A stretch of 64,000 bases of DNA from Flammula alnicola. Lineage: Eukaryota > Basidiomycota > Agaricomycetes > Agaricales > Strophariaceae. The stretch lies in assembly GCA_015499995.1 (NCBI GenBank), contig JADNRV010000260.1:1-64000 (forward strand). The letters run 5' to 3'. A program made the position numbers and the translations under genes. This document shows positions 10,926-20,497 of this stretch, piece by piece (position 1 is the first letter of the stretch; every line of letters begins with the position of its first letter). Under the pieces are notes generated by a model. The model did no database searches, had not been told where the DNA came from, and saw only the letters and a list, made by a program, of their open reading frames with translations.

Positions 10926-12272
10926 TCACGTGAGCATAGTATATACTCCGAACTATGAGCGTTGTATATACTCCGAAATGTGAGCATAGTATATACTCTT
11001 ATATGTGAGCATACAACACACTCATATTTGCAAGCAGAGAACATACTCACGTGAGTATGGTGTATACTCCGAAATGTGAGCATACAATACACTCACACTT
11101 GCAAGCACGGAACATGCTCATGTGAGCATGGTGTATACTCTCATAATTAAGCATAGCACATACTCACGTCAGCATGGTGTATACTCTGAAATGTGAGCAT
11201 AGAACATACTCATGTGAGCATGGTACGTACTCTCATATGTGAACATACAACACACTCATGTGAGCATGGTACGTACTCTCATATGTGAGCATACAACACA
11301 CTCGCATTGGCAAGCACAGAACATACTCACGTGACTGTGGTGTGTACTCTGAAATGTGAGCATAGAACATACTCACGTGAGCATGGTATGTACTCTCATA
11401 TGTGAGTATACAACACACTCATATTTGCAAGTACAGAACATACTCACGTGAGCATGGTGTATACTCACATGAGCATGGCGTATACTCACGTGAGGGTGGT
11501 GTATGCTCATGTGAGCATGGTGTATACTCACATGAGCATGGTGTATACTCCGAAATGTGAGCATAGAACATACTCACGTGAGCATAGAACATACTCACGT
11601 GAGCATAGAACATACTCACGTGAGCATAGAACATACTCACGTGAGCATAGAACATACTCACGTGAGCATAGTATGTACTCATGTGAGCATAGTATGTACT
11701 CACATGAGCATAGAACATACTTATGTGAGCATGGTGTATACTCCGAAATGTGAGCATAGTATGTACTCATGTGAGCATAGTATGTACTCATGTGAGCATA
11801 GTATGTACTCACATGAGCATAGAACATACTTATGTGAGCATGGTATGTACTCTCATATGTGAGCATACAACACACTCACATTTGCAAGCATGAAACATAC
11901 TCACGTGAGTGTGGTGTATACTCCGAAATGTGAGCATAGAACGTACTCATGTGAGCATGGTGTATACTCCGAAATGTGAGTATAGACCATACTCACGTGA
12001 GCATAGACCATACTCACGGGAGCATGGAACATACTCACATGAGCATAGAACATACTTATGTGAGCATAGTATGTACTCTCATATGTGAGCATACAACATA
12101 CTCACATTTGCAAGCACAGAACATACTCATGTGAGCATGGTGTACACTCCGAAATGTGAGCATACAACATACTCACATGAGCATAGTGTATACTCTCATA
12201 TGTGAGCATACAACATGCTCACGTGAGTGTGGTATGTGCTCTCATATATGAGCATACAACATACTCATGTGA
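10926..12272 (-). repeat. Same satellite, inverted orientation
   Basis: From about 10926 the units read as the reverse complement of the left array, for example GTGAGCATAGAACATACTCAC repeated from 11560 to 11690. Variants include GTATACTCCGAAATGTGAGC and ACAACACACTCACATTTGCA, which are rare in the left array. The two arms thus form a very large imperfect inverted repeat with its switch near 10925. Confidence 0.9.
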
Positions 12273-12319
12273 GTGTTACTGTCTCTACTCATACAAGCCA
12301 CTGTGTCTACTCATATAAT

Positions 12320-12432
12320 GTACTGTCTGTACCCACTCTACTCTCCCTACCCCACCCTACTCTCCCTACCCTACCCTACCCTACCCACTCTACCCTGTCT
12401 TCCCTACCCTACCCTACCCACCCTACCCTATA
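12320..12432. repeat. CCCTA/CCCTAC-rich low-complexity tract
   Basis: Runs of CCCTACCCTACC mix with CCCACTCTA and CTCTCCCTA. It is C-rich on the + strand like the other telomere-like tracts in this window. It is followed at about 12470 by TCCCATAACCCT, a string also present at about 20345 and 20485. Confidence 0.7.
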
Positions 12433-12485
12433 GGTTTCAACCCTACTCCCCTACTCGCAATAAAAAAAGGTCCCATAACCCTTAG

Positions 12486-12990
12486 AAAGATAGAGGTCGC
12501 TATGTGAGAATTAAGTTCTGCAGAACTTGTAGCCACCTAAGAATTAAGTTTACCAGAAGATCTTTCCAGTGTAGCCACCATAGCAATGGCTATACTTTGT
12601 TCAGTTAATCTAAACACCAAAGCTGAAAAACAAGTTCTACGGAACTTAACTCTTTGTAGCCAGGTGATCCTTAAGTTTCTAGGAAGGCAATTTCATTGTA
12701 GCCACCGATCCCTAAGTTTCTGGGCACCTGTTTTGCATCGTAGCCATGTAGCCATGGCTACACAGTGAAAGACCTCACCTTGGCTTTTTTTTTGTAGCCA
12801 TGCTGTTTATAAGTTCCACAGAACTTAATTCCTGAGCTTTAAGTTTTCTGGAAGGGTATTTTGTTGTAGCCACTGATCCCTAAGTTTCCCGGAGGCTATT
12901 TCTTGTCGTAGCCACTGAATCCTAAGTTCCGTGGCACCTGTTTTCAGTCGTAGCCAGCTACGGGAATAGGAGTCCTATTCCCCGATGCAG
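12486..12990. repeat. GTAGCCA hairpin-repeat block, left
   Basis: Roughly 42-bp units begin GTAGCCACTGATCCCTAAGT. Interspersed are AAGTTC-N4-GAACTT hairpins (16-bp perfect palindrome AAGTTCTGCAGAACTT near 12513) and the palindrome GTAGCCATGGCTAC near 12747. The first ~215 bp recur almost exactly at 15799-16015 and the next ~170 bp at about 16375-16545, so left and right blocks are long direct repeats flanking the interior. Confidence 0.8.
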
Positions 12991-13238
12991 TCTGTTATCC
13001 TCTAGGCTTATCACTGGCTTTTTAAGATTAGTTGCAACTCTGTTCCTAGTTTGTCTGTTTTATTAGGTTATTTCATTGTAGCCACCAATCTCTAAGTTTC
13101 TCAGAACCTGTTTTTTGTCGTAGCCACTGATCCCTAAGTTCCGTGGCACCTGTTTTTGCTCGTAGCTGGCTACAGGAAAACACAGTGTTTTCCCTGATGC
13201 ATTGATAAAGCCTCTAGACTTATCACTGGCTTTTCAAG

Positions 13239-15732
13239 CTCAGTTGCGACTCTGTTCCGGCCTGTCTATTTTACTAGCTTCCAAAACCAAGTTGTTCATA
13301 CTATAAAATAACTCAGTTGTACAACAGATCCTAACCGGAAAGGTCCCACCGGCCACTAAGCTCACATGCGGACTCGCTGGCCTTTTTTTGCTAGTAATAT
13401 TGCATCTCAATTATATTTATCTTGAAATTATTATAGTCACCTGAGAATTTAAGCTTGCTAGGATATCTCTCTGATTCAGTCAATATAGCTTTAAGATCTC
13501 TAAGTTTCCAGAAACTTGTATTGTGTCATAGCCACATAGCCATGGCTATGCAGTGAGAGACCTTGCTTGGTCTCTTTTTTTGTAGCCATACTATTTTTAA
13601 GTTCTACAGAACTTAATTCTTTGTAGCCAGGCAATCCTTAAGTTTCTAGGAACACTATGTCATTGTAGCCACTGATCTCTAAGTTTTCCAGAACCTATTT
13701 TTGGTCGTAGCCACCTAATCTCTAAGCTCTGTGGAACATGTTTCTGCTCGTAGCCGGCTACAGGAATAAGAGTCCTATTCTTCAATGTATAGAGAAATAC
13801 TGTAGCCACTGATCTCTAAGTTTCTCAGCACCTGTTTTTGCTTGTAGCCATTGATCTCTAAGTTTCCTGGCACCTGTTTCTGCTCATAGCTGGCTACAGA
13901 ATAGTCCCTGTATTCTACAATGCAGTTTATTATACTCTGGGCTTATGACTGGCTTTTCCAGCTCAGTTGCGACTCTGTTCCGGCCTGTCTATTTTACTAG
14001 TTTTCAAGACCAAGTTGTGCATCTTGTACAAAATGTCAGTTGTGCAACAGATCCTAACCGTCAAGGTCCCACCAGTATTTAACCTCAGATGCGGACTCGC
14101 TGGCCTTTTTTGATTTAACAGTGACTTTGAGATTTTTATTTGATTCAGAAACAGAAAAGAACTGATGTTCTAAGCTTATTTTCAACTCAGTTCTGGCATC
14201 TTTATTTCACAAGCTTGCAAGATCAAGTTACATATCCTTAAAAATATCTTAGTTGTACAATAGATTCTCTTGATCTGCAAGCTTTCAATTTCACGCAGAC
14301 TCCCTGGCTTGTTTTTAATAATAGTGTGAATCTATTTATTTGCATTCAATTTGAAGCAGAAATGTCAAGTATGACTGCCAGCTTTTCAAGCTCAGTTGCG
14401 ACTCACTTCCGGCCTGTCTATTTTACTAGTTTTCAAGATCCAGTTGTACATCTTAAAAAATAACCTAGCTGTACAACAGATCCTAACTGAAGAGTCCCCC
14501 CGGCTTCCAAGCTCAGATGCGGACTCGCTGGCCTTTTTTGAGTCAACAGTAATATTGCGCATTGAGCTGCAAATTTAATAGAACTGATTTCTTTGTCTAA
14601 AAATATCCAAGTCACAATGATCTTATCTGATACATGAGTTTTTTTGTATTCTTTAATGCGCAAAATACATTAGCAATACTTGAAGTGACTGGTATCATAC
14701 TTCATACTCTGCGTCCACTAGATAAAGACTAACCTCTCTTGACAAGTCGCTTATCATAGAAGTTGTGAACCAGTAAACCAAAGACATTTTCAAAAAGAAA
14801 GTAGTTTAGCTTGTAATGCTCAACATAGCTCAGTATATTACCTAAGCATCAAAATAAAAAATATTGTCAGATTTAGAAAGCACACGCACAGTCATTTTGC
14901 CTTTATCTGAAGACTGATAATTGCCTTTGATCAATTTTCAAGAGAGATCTCATCTACAAGTTCCGCCAAACTTTTGTCTAACTTGAATGAGATTCTGAGG
15001 TTGTCACCAGCTTTCCAAACTCAGTTGCGACTCTGTTCCGGCTTGTCTATTTTACTAGTTTTCAAGATTAAGTTGTACATTTTTTAAATTATCTCAGTTG
15101 TGCAACAGATCCTAACCGGAAAGGTCCCACCGGTATTCAAGCTCACATGCGGACTCGCTGGCCTTTTTTGGGCAGATAATTGTCTTTGAATAATTTGCAA
15201 AAGTGATAAGTTTATCTGGCATTTATACTGAGTTTGCGTGGTACATTTTGGGCACTCCTTCCAATCTCTGTAAGCCATTTTTCTGTCTATTTTGGATCCA
15301 ACACTGCCTGCTTCACTTCTTGGTTACTTCAGCAATAGACAGTCCTTGAATAACATACTCAGAATTCTTGGATGACTTTTCTCTCTTAGATCAGACCAAC
15401 AATTCTATCGCCATAGCAAAAGCTAAGAACTAGACAATCACATTCAACTAACTCATGTTCCTCGTGTGCAAAAGATTATACTTGACACTGAGACATCTTT
15501 TTTGAATTATCAAATTTGGCCAAACTTATGTCTGGCTTTAATACTTGAATAAGATTCTGGGTGTATTACCGGCTTTCCAAGCTCAGTTGCGACTCTGTTC
15601 CGGCCTGTCTGTTTTACTAGTTTCCAAGACCAAGTTGCACATCTTCTAAAAAATCACAGTTGCACAATAGATCCTAACCGGAAAGGTCCCACCGGCTACC
15701 AAATTCACATGCGGACTCGCTGGCCTTTTTTT
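13239..15732 (+). repeat. Five copies of a ~150-bp block-conserved unit ending in a T-run
   Basis: Good copies lie at 13239-13389, 13962-14110, 14391-14539, 15020-15169 and 15582-15732, all 149-151 bp. Decayed relatives lie near 13031-13077 and 14181-14313. Three blocks are conserved: CTCAGTTGCGACTCTGTTCC onward (39 nt); a GTTGTACAAC palindrome plus AGATCCTAACCGG and AGGTCCCACCGG; and ATGCGGACTCGCTGGCC followed by 6-7 T. The spacers between blocks differ in sequence but keep their length. The T-run resembles a Pol III terminator, but no clear A or B box was found. Function is unknown; a structured RNA or a transposon terminus is possible. Confidence 0.75.
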
Positions 15733-15798
15733 GATTTAACAGTTACTTTGAGATTTTTAGTCTCCTTCAGACTCAAGTGTGATGAAACTTATTCTTGA

Positions 15799-16634
15799 AA
15801 AGATAGAGGTCGCTATGTGAGAATTAAGTTCTGCAGAACTTGTAGCCATCTCAGAATTAAGTTTGCCAGAAGATCTTTCCAGTGTAGCCACCATAGCAAT
15901 GGCTATACTTTGTTCAGCTAATCTAAACACCAAAGCTGAAAAACAAGTTCTACAGAACTTAACTCTTTGTAGCCAGGTGATCCTTAAGTTTCTAGGAAGG
16001 CAATTTCATTGTAGCCACTGATCCCTAAGTTTCCTGGAGGCTGTTTCTTGTCATAGCCACCAATCTCTAAGTTCTGTGGCACCTGTTTTCTGTCATAGCT
16101 AGCTACAGAAAAACACAGTGTTTTCCCTGATGCATATATAAAGAGTAGAGTAAACTGAATTAACTTATCTATGCATCTCTAAGTTCTGTGGAACCTATTT
16201 CTCCTTGTAGCCACTGATCTCTAAGTTTCTGGGCACCTGGTTTGGGTCGTAGCCATGTAGCCATTGCTATGTAGTGAGAGACCCAGCCTGGCCTCTTTTA
16301 TTTGTAGCCATGCTGTTCTTAAGTTCCACGGAACTTAATTCCTGATCCTTAAGTTTCCTGGAAGACAATTTCATTGTAGCCACCGATCCCTAAGTTTCTG
16401 GGCACCTGTTTTGCGTTGTAGCCATGTAGCCATGGCTACACAGTGAAAGACCTCACCTTGGCTTTTTTTTTGTAGCCATGCTGTTTTTAAGTTCCACGGA
16501 ACTTAATTCCTGAGCCTTAAGTTTCCTGGAAGGGTATTTCATTGTAGCCACCAATCTCTAAGTTTCCCAGAGGCTGTTTCTTATCGTAGCCACCAATCCC
16601 TAAGTTCTGTGGCACCTGTTTTCTGTGTAGCTGG
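15799..16634. repeat. GTAGCCA hairpin-repeat block, right
   Basis: This is a long direct repeat of the block at 12486-12990 with extra units. AAGTTC-N4-GAACTT hairpins recur with different loops (TGCA, TACA, CACG). It ends at GTGTAGCTGGCTAC just before the reverse-transcriptase fragment begins at about 16636. No open frame of note is present. Confidence 0.75.
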
Positions 16635-16639
16635 CTACG

Positions 16640-17692
16640 GTGGATCACCCAGGGTGGTCTTTGATGAATGCTATTAGCAACCGGCTTGAATGGCAACCTT
16701 ACCGCAAAGCACGTAACCACCTTGAACGCATCCCGTTCGCATCTCACCACCCCCTCGATGTCCGAAAGGGCACCTTCTTGGGAGAGATGTCACGGCTAGC
16801 CGTACTTAGTAGTAATCCTGCTAATTACTTCGAGGCTCTCCAAGATCTTCGAAGTATCTACATCAGTAGAGGCTACCCGTTGAAGTTGTTAAACAAATGG
16901 TTAAAGGACAACACCAACAAGAGATGGCATGCGCGCTTTGAGGAGAGCGCAAATGGAGACCGGTCCAAAAGACCGGATACCGGAGGAGCCATAATTGATC
17001 TCTTGGTCCTGAAATCAGAGTTCAACCCGATCTGGGAAGCGTTCGACCTACGAGAACTTCAGAATGTTGTCGTTAAACGCTGGATAACCAGTCTGTCCGA
17101 GGTTCGCTCGAACAGGTTATCCCGACTTTACGAATTCGCTAAGTCCCGTTACGGAGCCGATATATCTAGTATTGACTATACTACCATCGCAAAGTACGCG
17201 GAAGGACTTGGGTTCGATGTTCGTCGCGGGTTGGCTCCGGCCGAACCGATGGATGTTGACGTGAGTGGGTCTTCGGATCCAGCCCAGGAGGAAGTGTCGA
17301 TGTCAGTGGACGAGTCGAACGGTGACCAGTCAGTTCCGACTGTTAAGTTGCCTATAGATTTGAAAGCGGTTGATACCCTGAACAATCCTGACTTCGGTTG
17401 GGATGATATCTCCCTTACGTATCTGCGCCCCATGGGGTTTACCAGTAATAGTATGGAGGTCAGGGACGTGATCGACGTTCGTAAAGTTGGTCTAACGACT
17501 GCACGATGGCTCGTCTCCCGCAAACGTTTGCCTAACCTGGGCGATGTTGTGGGTAAGATGAGACGTGAGGTATTGAGCTCGGTAACACATGCTCTACCTC
17601 TACAAAATTCTGAAGAAGATAGTCTCATTATTGCAGACGATCTGGTACTCTTCGACGATACTTTTTTCGGAGAAGAGCCCTCGTTGGGTTAA
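16640..17692 (+). pseudogene. Reverse transcriptase C-terminal fragment
   Basis: An open frame of 350 codons ends at TAA 17690-17692. Near its start it reads ARNHLERIPFASHHPLDVRK, then GTFLGEMSRLAVLSS, then LRSIYISRGYPLKLLNKWL. That pattern (R-I-P-F-x-S-x-H-P, G-x-x-x-G-E-x-x-R, R-G-Y-P) is seen just after the catalytic palm in Penelope-like and some other eukaryotic RTs. No palm with the YxDD box is present upstream, so the catalytic part is lost. The second half is acidic (EPMDVDVSGSSDPAQEEVSM) and may be a linker to a C-terminal domain I do not recognise. The start codon is only the first ATG of the fragment, not a genuine initiator. Confidence 0.6.
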
Positions 17693-17907
17693 ATATCCAA
17701 ACGAAGATATTTACTATTTGCCTTTTAGGCTCGGTTCAAACCCGAACCCGAACCCTAACCGTTAACCCAGAAACCTAGCCGAAGGTAGTATGGAAGGTAT
17801 GGAAACCGTAATAGGCCCTGGTTCGTCTTAATCGATATCAGGCACTAGGTAATTCGTTAGTATCGAGCGTAGTCGTTCGTTCTAAAATAAGACAGTGCAA
17901 GTTGTCA

Positions 17908-17979
17908 TTGGGATTTGATCTCCCAACCTGCAGATGATCGCTTCAGGGATCGGACCAGCTGAGTGGACTATAGGCGCCC
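17908..17979 (-). ncRNA. tRNA-like sequence (decayed tRNA or SINE head)
   Basis: On the minus strand the segment starts GGGCGCCTATAGTCCACTCA, contains CACTCAGCTGGT (A-box-like) and ends in a stem-loop GGTTGGGAGATCAAATCCCAA resembling a T-arm/B box. The 3' acceptor strand complementary to GGGCGCC is absent, so it is not a functional tRNA. It may be a tRNA-derived promoter piece or chance similarity. Confidence 0.25.
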
Positions 17980-19047
17980 TTAGGTTGAAATATTACCGAC
18001 AGGAGTCCCAGAGTTTATGTCTGTAAGTGACGCAAGTACCCTAAAAGCTTCGGTTAGTAAGGGGGCCCTCGGGTCTTAAACACGAGCTATGTACTCGAGA
18101 TATTAAAACGCGAGGATACGCCAAGTGACGGCTATCTTGGGGCGAAGGTTCGCCGATGCACCCCTCGATCTCTTACTAGTACGCCCAAACGGTAGCCTAA
18201 CGGTGGCTGTGAGGGGAACAGAACGTTCGATACGGCTTAGTCGCGGTGCAGCGCAGTGGTGTGGTTAAGGGACCGCGACCCGGCGGGAAGTTCGTCGGGG
18301 TGGGAGCGGAGAATATACCAACCTTAGCAAGGCTTCGGTCTTGAGATCGGGAACAGCTGGAGTAGTCCAGGGGTGACGGCAAGGACGTACACTGCTATTC
18401 TGGCTGGTGTTTGGGGAACTTCGGGTTTCTCGGGCATCTCGGTCCGACTTATGTTCTTATCGTTGCGGACGTATTGCGGTTGAGATATACCCGTGCGTTA
18501 ACGCGCGCTCTAAGTACATTTAGGCGCTAGGTTCCGAATGTTAAGCGCGGGAGTACATGCTCGGGGCCGGGTAGTAACCGGTCTAGTGCGGGCACGGCAT
18601 GGAAAGCCGGATACCCCTTGCCTGTCACACGTTGGTTACGCACGTGTTGCTATATTTAGAGACCTGGGGTCGCCAGTGGGAAAACTGTACCGCTGCCGGT
18701 TCCGGCTTCTTTAGAAGCATTATTATTATTAGAATTGTGGCGCACGCACACGCTATTTTTGTTTCCAGTACAGCGGTGGTCAGCCGGTTAGGCCCCACCA
18801 CATGCTGCTGGAACGTGAGTCATGTATGAAAAGTACATGCATGGGTTCCGGGTAATCGGCCGCGTGTTTCATGCCATGCTTCGATGGGTCCGTTCGCGGT
18901 CACCTGTCCAGGCGGAAGCTAAGAACCGTGGGTCGGCTTGGACGGCAAGGCTCAACACACCTTATCGCACCATTATTGCGCCATCTCGCGCAATAATACC
19001 CGCACGTTGGTACACTGCCTATGCTCAGGCAGTATAAATACGAGCCA

Positions 19048-19115
19048 GGATGCACTGAAGAGGTTCAACCGAAAAGTTGCTTTCAAGTCAAGACGACTTG
19101 AGCCCTTTTGCATCC
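19048..19115 (+). ncRNA. Candidate hammerhead ribozyme
   Basis: Stem I is GGATGCA (19048-19054) paired with TGCATCC (19109-19115). The core CTGAAGA (19055-19061) fits CUGANGA. Stem II is GGTTCAACC (19062-19070), followed by GAAA (19071-19074). Stem III has an AG/CT start and a distal TCAAGTC/GACTTGA helix with an internal loop. The cleavage site would follow the TTT at 19106-19108, an NUH triplet. Hammerheads are known in Penelope-like elements, which fits the location. The short stem II and the internal loop in stem III make activity uncertain. Confidence 0.5.
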
Positions 19116-19180
19116 CGCTTGAACCCCAACACAACGGTACGCCCTTGCCACTGCTCCGGCAGTGGTGAGGATCTCCACTA

Positions 19181-19198
19181 CCCTAACCCTAACCCTAA
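19181..19198. repeat. Interstitial telomeric repeat (CCCTAA)3
   Basis: Three perfect CCCTAA units on the + strand sit at the 3' end of the retroelement, followed by unrelated sequence (GAATATCCCTGG). It marks a probable former chromosome end or a telomere-primed integration junction. Confidence 0.85.
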
Positions 19199-19258
19199 GA
19201 ATATCCCTGGTCAAAAAATAAATATATAATCCATCAAAATGGCCCCAAGCATCATGCC

Positions 19259-19621
19259 GAATATCTTTGAGGGGTGGGAAGTTTGTGCTCCTCCACCCCC
19301 GAACAAAAGATATTCAGGAGGACATGTGGGGCTTCAAATATGAGTGGAATGACTGTCCCTAATGCTTATTATGATATAATATCCTCCCACTAAACTGCTA
19401 GACTCCCACTGAATATCTTTGAGGGGGGGTGACTTTGCGCTCCTCCACCCCCGGAACCAAAGATATTCAGGAGGACATGTGAGGCATGAAATATGGATGG
19501 AATTACTTCCCCTGACATATATGATCATATAATAGTCGCCATATAAGCTCCCAGACTCCCACTGAATATCTTTGAGGGGGGGAGAGTATCTGCACCGAGC
19601 ACCGCCAGACCAAAGATATTC
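19259..19621. repeat. Three ~152-bp tandem units, each with a hairpin
   Basis: Units start at 19259, 19411 and 19564 with GAATATCTTTGAGGGG. In each, GAATATCTTT is matched by AAAGATATTC about 47 bp downstream (19306, 19459, 19612), and G-rich and C-rich inner arms also pair. The remainder of each unit is AT-rich and diverged. No coding content was seen. Confidence 0.8.
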
Positions 19622-20014
19622 AGTGTTGAATTCCAACCACCAAAGGTGATATTTTCATGGTTTATATATTCAGGGGAGTCTGGGGAGCCCGCTCCCTAAG
19701 ACGGTGAACCAAAACTAAATATCTTGCGGGTACCCCTCCTCCTCCCCCTCCCCCAGTCATATCTCAAGAACGGGACCACCAAACGGGCTGCGCTTTGGCA
19801 CGGGGCATCTATATCCATATCCTAACGAATTTAGATAGTCAAAACAAAGAGATTTTTGGACATCAAAACTACCTGGTACTTTACAGATGATACTAATCCT
19901 CTTTGATTATGGTAACATGTTTGTGAAGGAGTTGGACTTTAAAATCTTACAGACAAGCAAATTTTCCAGTACACTGATGGTGGCTACCGTCTATGTACAC
20001 TTCGCATAATCTGA

Positions 20015-20182
20015 CTCTATGTGACATGAGTGTGTCCCGTGGGGTGCACCGAGCCCCACGCCACCACTGTCTCTACGCGACATGAGTGTGTCCTGCGGGG
20101 TGCACCGAGCCCCACGCCACCACTGTCTCTATGCGACATGAGTGTGTCCCGTGGGGTGCACTGAGCCCCACGCCACCATATC
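20015..20182. repeat. 56-bp tandem repeat, three copies
   Basis: Units begin at 20015, 20071 and 20127 with CTCTATGTGACATGAGTGTG and continue to GCCCCACGCCACCACTGT. Each holds a GTGGGGTGCACC/GAGCCCCAC inverted element. They are followed by a 22-bp CCCTACACTGTCCCTCCGCAAT repeat to about 20260. Confidence 0.85.
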
Positions 20183-20300
20183 TATGCTGTCCCTACACTG
20201 TCCCTCCGCAATCCCTACACTGTCCCTCCGCAATCCCTACACCGTCCCTGCGCCAACTCTCTGCATCCCTACACCATCTCTCTGCATCCCTACTCCGTCC

Positions 20301-20497
20301 CTAGGGATCCCTACTAAAAATCCCTAGGGATCCCTAGCAATATAGTCCCATAACCCTAACTCAGAATCGCGAAATTCCCACGATCGACCCCCGGAAAGCG
20401 CGTTCGTAACGATAGAACGGAAAGTTGTGGGAATAAAGCTAGGGATCCCTACTAAAAATCCCTAGGGATCCCTAGCAATATAGTCCCATAACCCTAA
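20301..20497. repeat. 59-bp direct repeats flanking a copy of the helicase 5' segment
   Basis: CTAGGGATCCCTACTAAAAA through TCCCATAACCCTAA occurs at 20301-20359 and again, identical, at 20439-20497. Between them lies the 83-bp segment (20360-20442) shared with 1953-2035, overlapping the second repeat at CTAG. Each 59-mer ends in the telomere-like CCCATAACCCTAA. Confidence 0.85.

Larger units (their letters stand above)
17693..19180 (+). other. 3' region of the retroelement, no protein gene
   Basis: About 1.5 kb without a convincing frame. It holds a CCGAACCCTAACCGTTAACCC tract at about 17749-17769, a tRNA-like segment, a perfect 10-bp-stem hairpin (ATTATTGCGC at 18972-18981 with 18988-18997), the hammerhead candidate, and a 7-bp-stem hairpin CCACTGC/GCAGTGG at 19148-19165 just 15 bp before the telomeric repeats. 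The density of hairpins near the end suggests a structured RNA 3' terminus. Confidence 0.5.
16636..19198 (+). mobile_element. 5'-truncated Penelope/Coprina-like retroelement at a telomeric repeat
   Basis: The element consists of a C-terminal reverse-transcriptase frame (16640-17692), a ~1.5-kb 3' region, hairpins at 18972-18997 and 19148-19165, a candidate hammerhead (19048-19115), and then (CCCTAA)3 at 19181-19198. Sense is +, with the 3' end against the C-rich telomere repeat. That is the arrangement expected if a telomeric G-overhang primed reverse transcription, as described for endonuclease-deficient Penelope-like elements (Athena, Coprina). The left edge joins repeat DNA abruptly, as in 5' truncation. 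The family call rests on the RT C-terminal pattern and context; another RT lineage cannot be excluded. Confidence 0.55.

Noticed and set aside
7148..12092. Long open frames with EYVTHSR / HAHVSMLRT-type heptapeptide repeats on both strands
   Set aside because: They follow directly from a 21-bp stop-free unit, occur in several overlapping frames and both strands, and have no start context, signal or flanking exons.
12486..16634. LTR retrotransposon (two long direct repeats)
   Set aside because: No gag/pol frame, primer-binding site or TG...CA ends were seen between or at the repeats.
17908..17979. Functional tRNA gene
   Set aside because: A- and B-box-like pieces are present but the acceptor stem cannot pair and the anticodon arm is irregular; listed only as tRNA-like.
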